From Bacillota bacterium (GTDB lineage: Bacteria; Bacillota; Clostridia; Peptostreptococcales; Anaerovoracaceae): DNA of 64,000 bases. Shown here piece after piece: positions 62,502 through 64,000 of the stretch (positions are counted from its first letter, which is position 1; every line of letters begins with the position of its first letter). The stretch is taken from assembly GCA_030526355.1 (NCBI GenBank), contig JAUNDC010000005.1, positions 1 to 64,000 on the forward strand, in the 5' to 3' direction. The notes under the pieces were generated by a model. It did no database searches and was not told the origin of the DNA. It worked only from the letters and a program-made list of their open reading frames with translations. The position numbers and the translations under genes were made by a program.

Positions 62502-63163
62502 TTTTGGATTATCCTTCCTTCTTTTAATTTGATGTTTTTATCTGCAAACAATTCAGTTTCTTTGTGATTGTGGGTTATCAGCACTGTCGGAATCTTCAGC
62601 GTGTCTTTGAATGACATAAATTCATCATACACCATATCCTTGGTGTTTTCATCAAGTGCCGAAAACGGTTCATCCAGCAGCATCAGTGCCGGTCTTGTAA
62701 CCATAGCCCGCGCCAGGGCAACACGCTGCTTTTCGCCCCCTGAAATGTGGGTTGGACGTTTATCGGAGAGATGTGATATGCCTAGAGTTTCCATAGTATA
62801 ATCAGCGTATTCCAGCATTGCCTTGCGGCTGCTGCCCCTTCTGAAGCCGCGCTTGCTGCGCAGGCCATAGAGAACGTTGTTTCTTACCGTCATATTAGGA
62901 AAAAGCGCATAGCTCTGGAAGAGATATCCTATGTGGCGCTTTTCCACATGAATGTTTATTCTCTGTTCGCTGTCAAAGAGAACTCTGTCATCGATAGCGA
63001 TATGTCCGCTGTCCGGGATCACCAGACCTGCCAGACAGTTGAGTATGGTAGTTTTGCCGGCGCCCGAGGGACCCTCGATAACCAGAAGCTCATTGCCGAT
63101 GGATACATCAACGTCCAACTCGAAATAATTGAGCTGCTTCTTAATTCTGAAATCAAGTCCCAT
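62498..63163 (-). CDS. modC: Molybdate ABC transporter, ATP-binding subunit
   Basis: About 221 residues. Walker A GPSGAGKTT, Q-loop LFQSYALFPNM, signature ISGGEKQRVALARA, Walker B LMLLDEPFSALD and switch ITHNHKE. The start MGLDF has GGAGG eight bases upstream; the longer frame upstream is not used. It lacks the C-terminal TOBE molybdate-sensing domain of E. coli ModC. One base separates it from modB. Confidence 0.9.
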   Translation of the reverse strand: MGLDFRIKKQLNYFELDVDVSIGNELLVIEGPSGAGKTTILNCLAGLVIPDSGHIAIDDRVLFDSEQRINIHVEKRHIGYLFQSYALFPNMTVRNNVLYGLRSKRGFRRGSSRKAMLEYADYTMETLGISHLSDKRPTHISGGEKQRVALARAMVTRPALMLLDEPFSALDENTKDMVYDEFMSFKDTLKIPTVLITHNHKETELFADKNIKLKEGRIIQK

Positions 63164-63164
63164 A

Positions 63165-63830
63165 TCAGTTACCTCCGTAGTTCTTTTTCTTGAGCCACAT
63201 ATTAAGTCCGAATACCAGTGCAAAGCTGAACAGTACCATGATCGTAACAAGGATATTCGCCTGTTCATCCTTTCCGGTTACTACAGCGTAATAGATTGAA
63301 GTCGGAATGGTCTGAGTCTTGCCGGGAATATTTCCTGCAAGCATCAGAGTAGCACCGAATTCCCCCAGAGCCCGGGCGAAGGTAAGCACAATACCGCTTA
63401 CGATTCCGGGTCCCGAGAGAGGGAAGGTAACGGTTCTGAATACTTTAAAAGAGCCGCTGCCAAGCGTCCTGGCTGCAAGCTCGTAAGTCTTATCTACACT
63501 TTGAAATGCCCCTTTTGCATTCTGATACATCAATGGAAGGGCTACGATGGAAGCTGCAATTACGCATGCTATCCATGTGAATACGACCTGAATACCGAAA
63601 GTATCCAGCAGAAAGGCCCCGATAGGACCTCTCCTGCCGAAAACCTTCAAAAGCAAGTAACCTACAATAGAAGGAGGTAAAATCATTGGAAGGATCAAAA
63701 TAGTCTCCCATATATTTTTACCGGGTATATTTTTCTTTGTGAGTAGGTATGCAAAGAAAACACCGAAAATAAAAGCAATTATGGTTGCAATCGTTGCAAC
63801 TTTTAATGATAAAATAACTGGTTCAAACAT
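63165..63830 (-). CDS. modB: Molybdate ABC transporter, permease subunit
   Basis: About 221 residues with five membrane helices and the permease EAA loop (ELAARTLGSGSFKVFRTVTF PLSGPGIVSG region near 140-170). LPMILPPSIVGYLL is typical of ModB. The start MFEPVILS fits the family; the ribosome site is weak, and an upstream start would add a short basic extension. Followed by modC and the MoeA-like gene. Confidence 0.9.
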   Translation of the reverse strand: MFEPVILSLKVATIATIIAFIFGVFFAYLLTKKNIPGKNIWETILILPMILPPSIVGYLLLKVFGRRGPIGAFLLDTFGIQVVFTWIACVIAASIVALPLMYQNAKGAFQSVDKTYELAARTLGSGSFKVFRTVTFPLSGPGIVSGIVLTFARALGEFGATLMLAGNIPGKTQTIPTSIYYAVVTGKDEQANILVTIMVLFSFALVFGLNMWLKKKNYGGN

Positions 63831-63889
63831 AATTTTATGATTGAGAGGACGCCGCCTCACGGCACCCTCCCGTGTTGTTGTCAAATTTA

Positions 63890-64000
63890 CTATTTTACAC
63901 TGAAGCCGTACTTTTCGAATACTTCCTTAGCGAAGTCAGTCTGCAGGAAATCATAGAAATCTGCTGCTGACTCAGCCTGAGGAGCTTCCTTCATAATAGC
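63890..64000 (-). CDS. modA: Molybdate-binding protein ModA, C-terminal end (partial)
   Basis: The last 36 codons of a gene that continues beyond the window: ADFYDFLQTDFAKEVFEKYG followed by FSVK and a stop. FYDFLxxxxAKEVFEKYGF is the usual ModA C-terminus, and the next genes downstream are modB and modC, so the identity is well supported. Confidence 0.8.
   Translation of the reverse strand, partial: AIMKEAPQAESAADFYDFLQTDFAKEVFEKYGFSVK

Overview
The window reads as low-GC Gram-positive (Bacillota, class Clostridia) DNA: strong GGAGG-type ribosome sites, TTGACA/TATAAT promoters, a UPF0182 protein, an extended glutamine synthetase, and mobile elements of the ISL3, IS3, IS256 and ISLre2 families. 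A clostridium of the Eubacterium/Mogibacterium type fits, but the genus is an inference.

Layout. (1) 1-4280: left flank with a secreted subtilisin-like protease, a secreted protein of unknown function and a small membrane protein, then a complete ISL3-type insertion sequence. (2) 4281-47118: one integrative mobilizable element of about 43 kb. Its ends are a 25-bp direct repeat (4281-4305 and 47094-47118) that is the 3' end of a tRNA-Lys(CTT) gene. Short direct repeats resembling integrase arm sites lie inside both ends. The right-hand module holds a RepA-like ATPase, a candidate oriT, MobC, a MOB-type relaxase and a Tn916-like tyrosine integrase. No conjugation pore genes are present, so transfer would need a helper. 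(3) 47119-64000: ordinary chromosome with the tRNA, a zinc-ribbon/coiled-coil membrane protein, a UPF0182 protein, glutamine synthetase, serS, an aminotransferase, an NlpC/P60 cell-wall hydrolase, an iron alcohol dehydrogenase, and a molybdate-transport cluster with a MoeA-like protein.

Cargo of the element. The AT-rich part from 4.4 to 41 kb has three blocks. Block A (5.7-27.5 kb, nearly all on +) is a phospho-signalling and cell-wall island: a ClpX-like AAA+ ATPase, a long DUF4116-repeat protein, an FtsW/RodA-like polymerase overlapping a class B PBP, a membrane Ser/Thr kinase, a decayed kinase split by an amber codon, a 1274-residue DNA2/NAM7-type helicase, a membrane FHA protein, a protein with two XRE-like domains, a PP2C phosphatase, a small unknown protein and a kinase fused to WG repeats. 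Writer (kinases), reader (FHA) and eraser (PP2C) sit beside a peptidoglycan polymerase/transpeptidase pair, as in actinobacterial pstP-rodA-pbpA-pknAB loci, but here on a mobile element with a helicase and an unfoldase. Block B (27.5-35.6 kb) is an IS-riddled patch with a very small candidate RiPP precursor plus SPASM radical-SAM enzyme, and a B12-binding radical-SAM enzyme plus amidohydrolase. Block C (35.6-42.5 kb, minus strand) has a ParB-like protein, a membrane HEXXH protein, an unknown protein and a TPR protein in one operon, then an alpha/beta-hydrolase fused to a CX5R phosphatase-like domain, and a STAND/archaeal-type ATPase.

Non-coding structure stands out. A roughly 350-nt region before the DUF4116 gene has a long-range 14-bp stem enclosing several hairpins. 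A leader segment near 5.5 kb is duplicated near 39.6 kb together with a remnant of the parB-like start. A 16-bp perfect hairpin separates the RiPP precursor from its enzyme.
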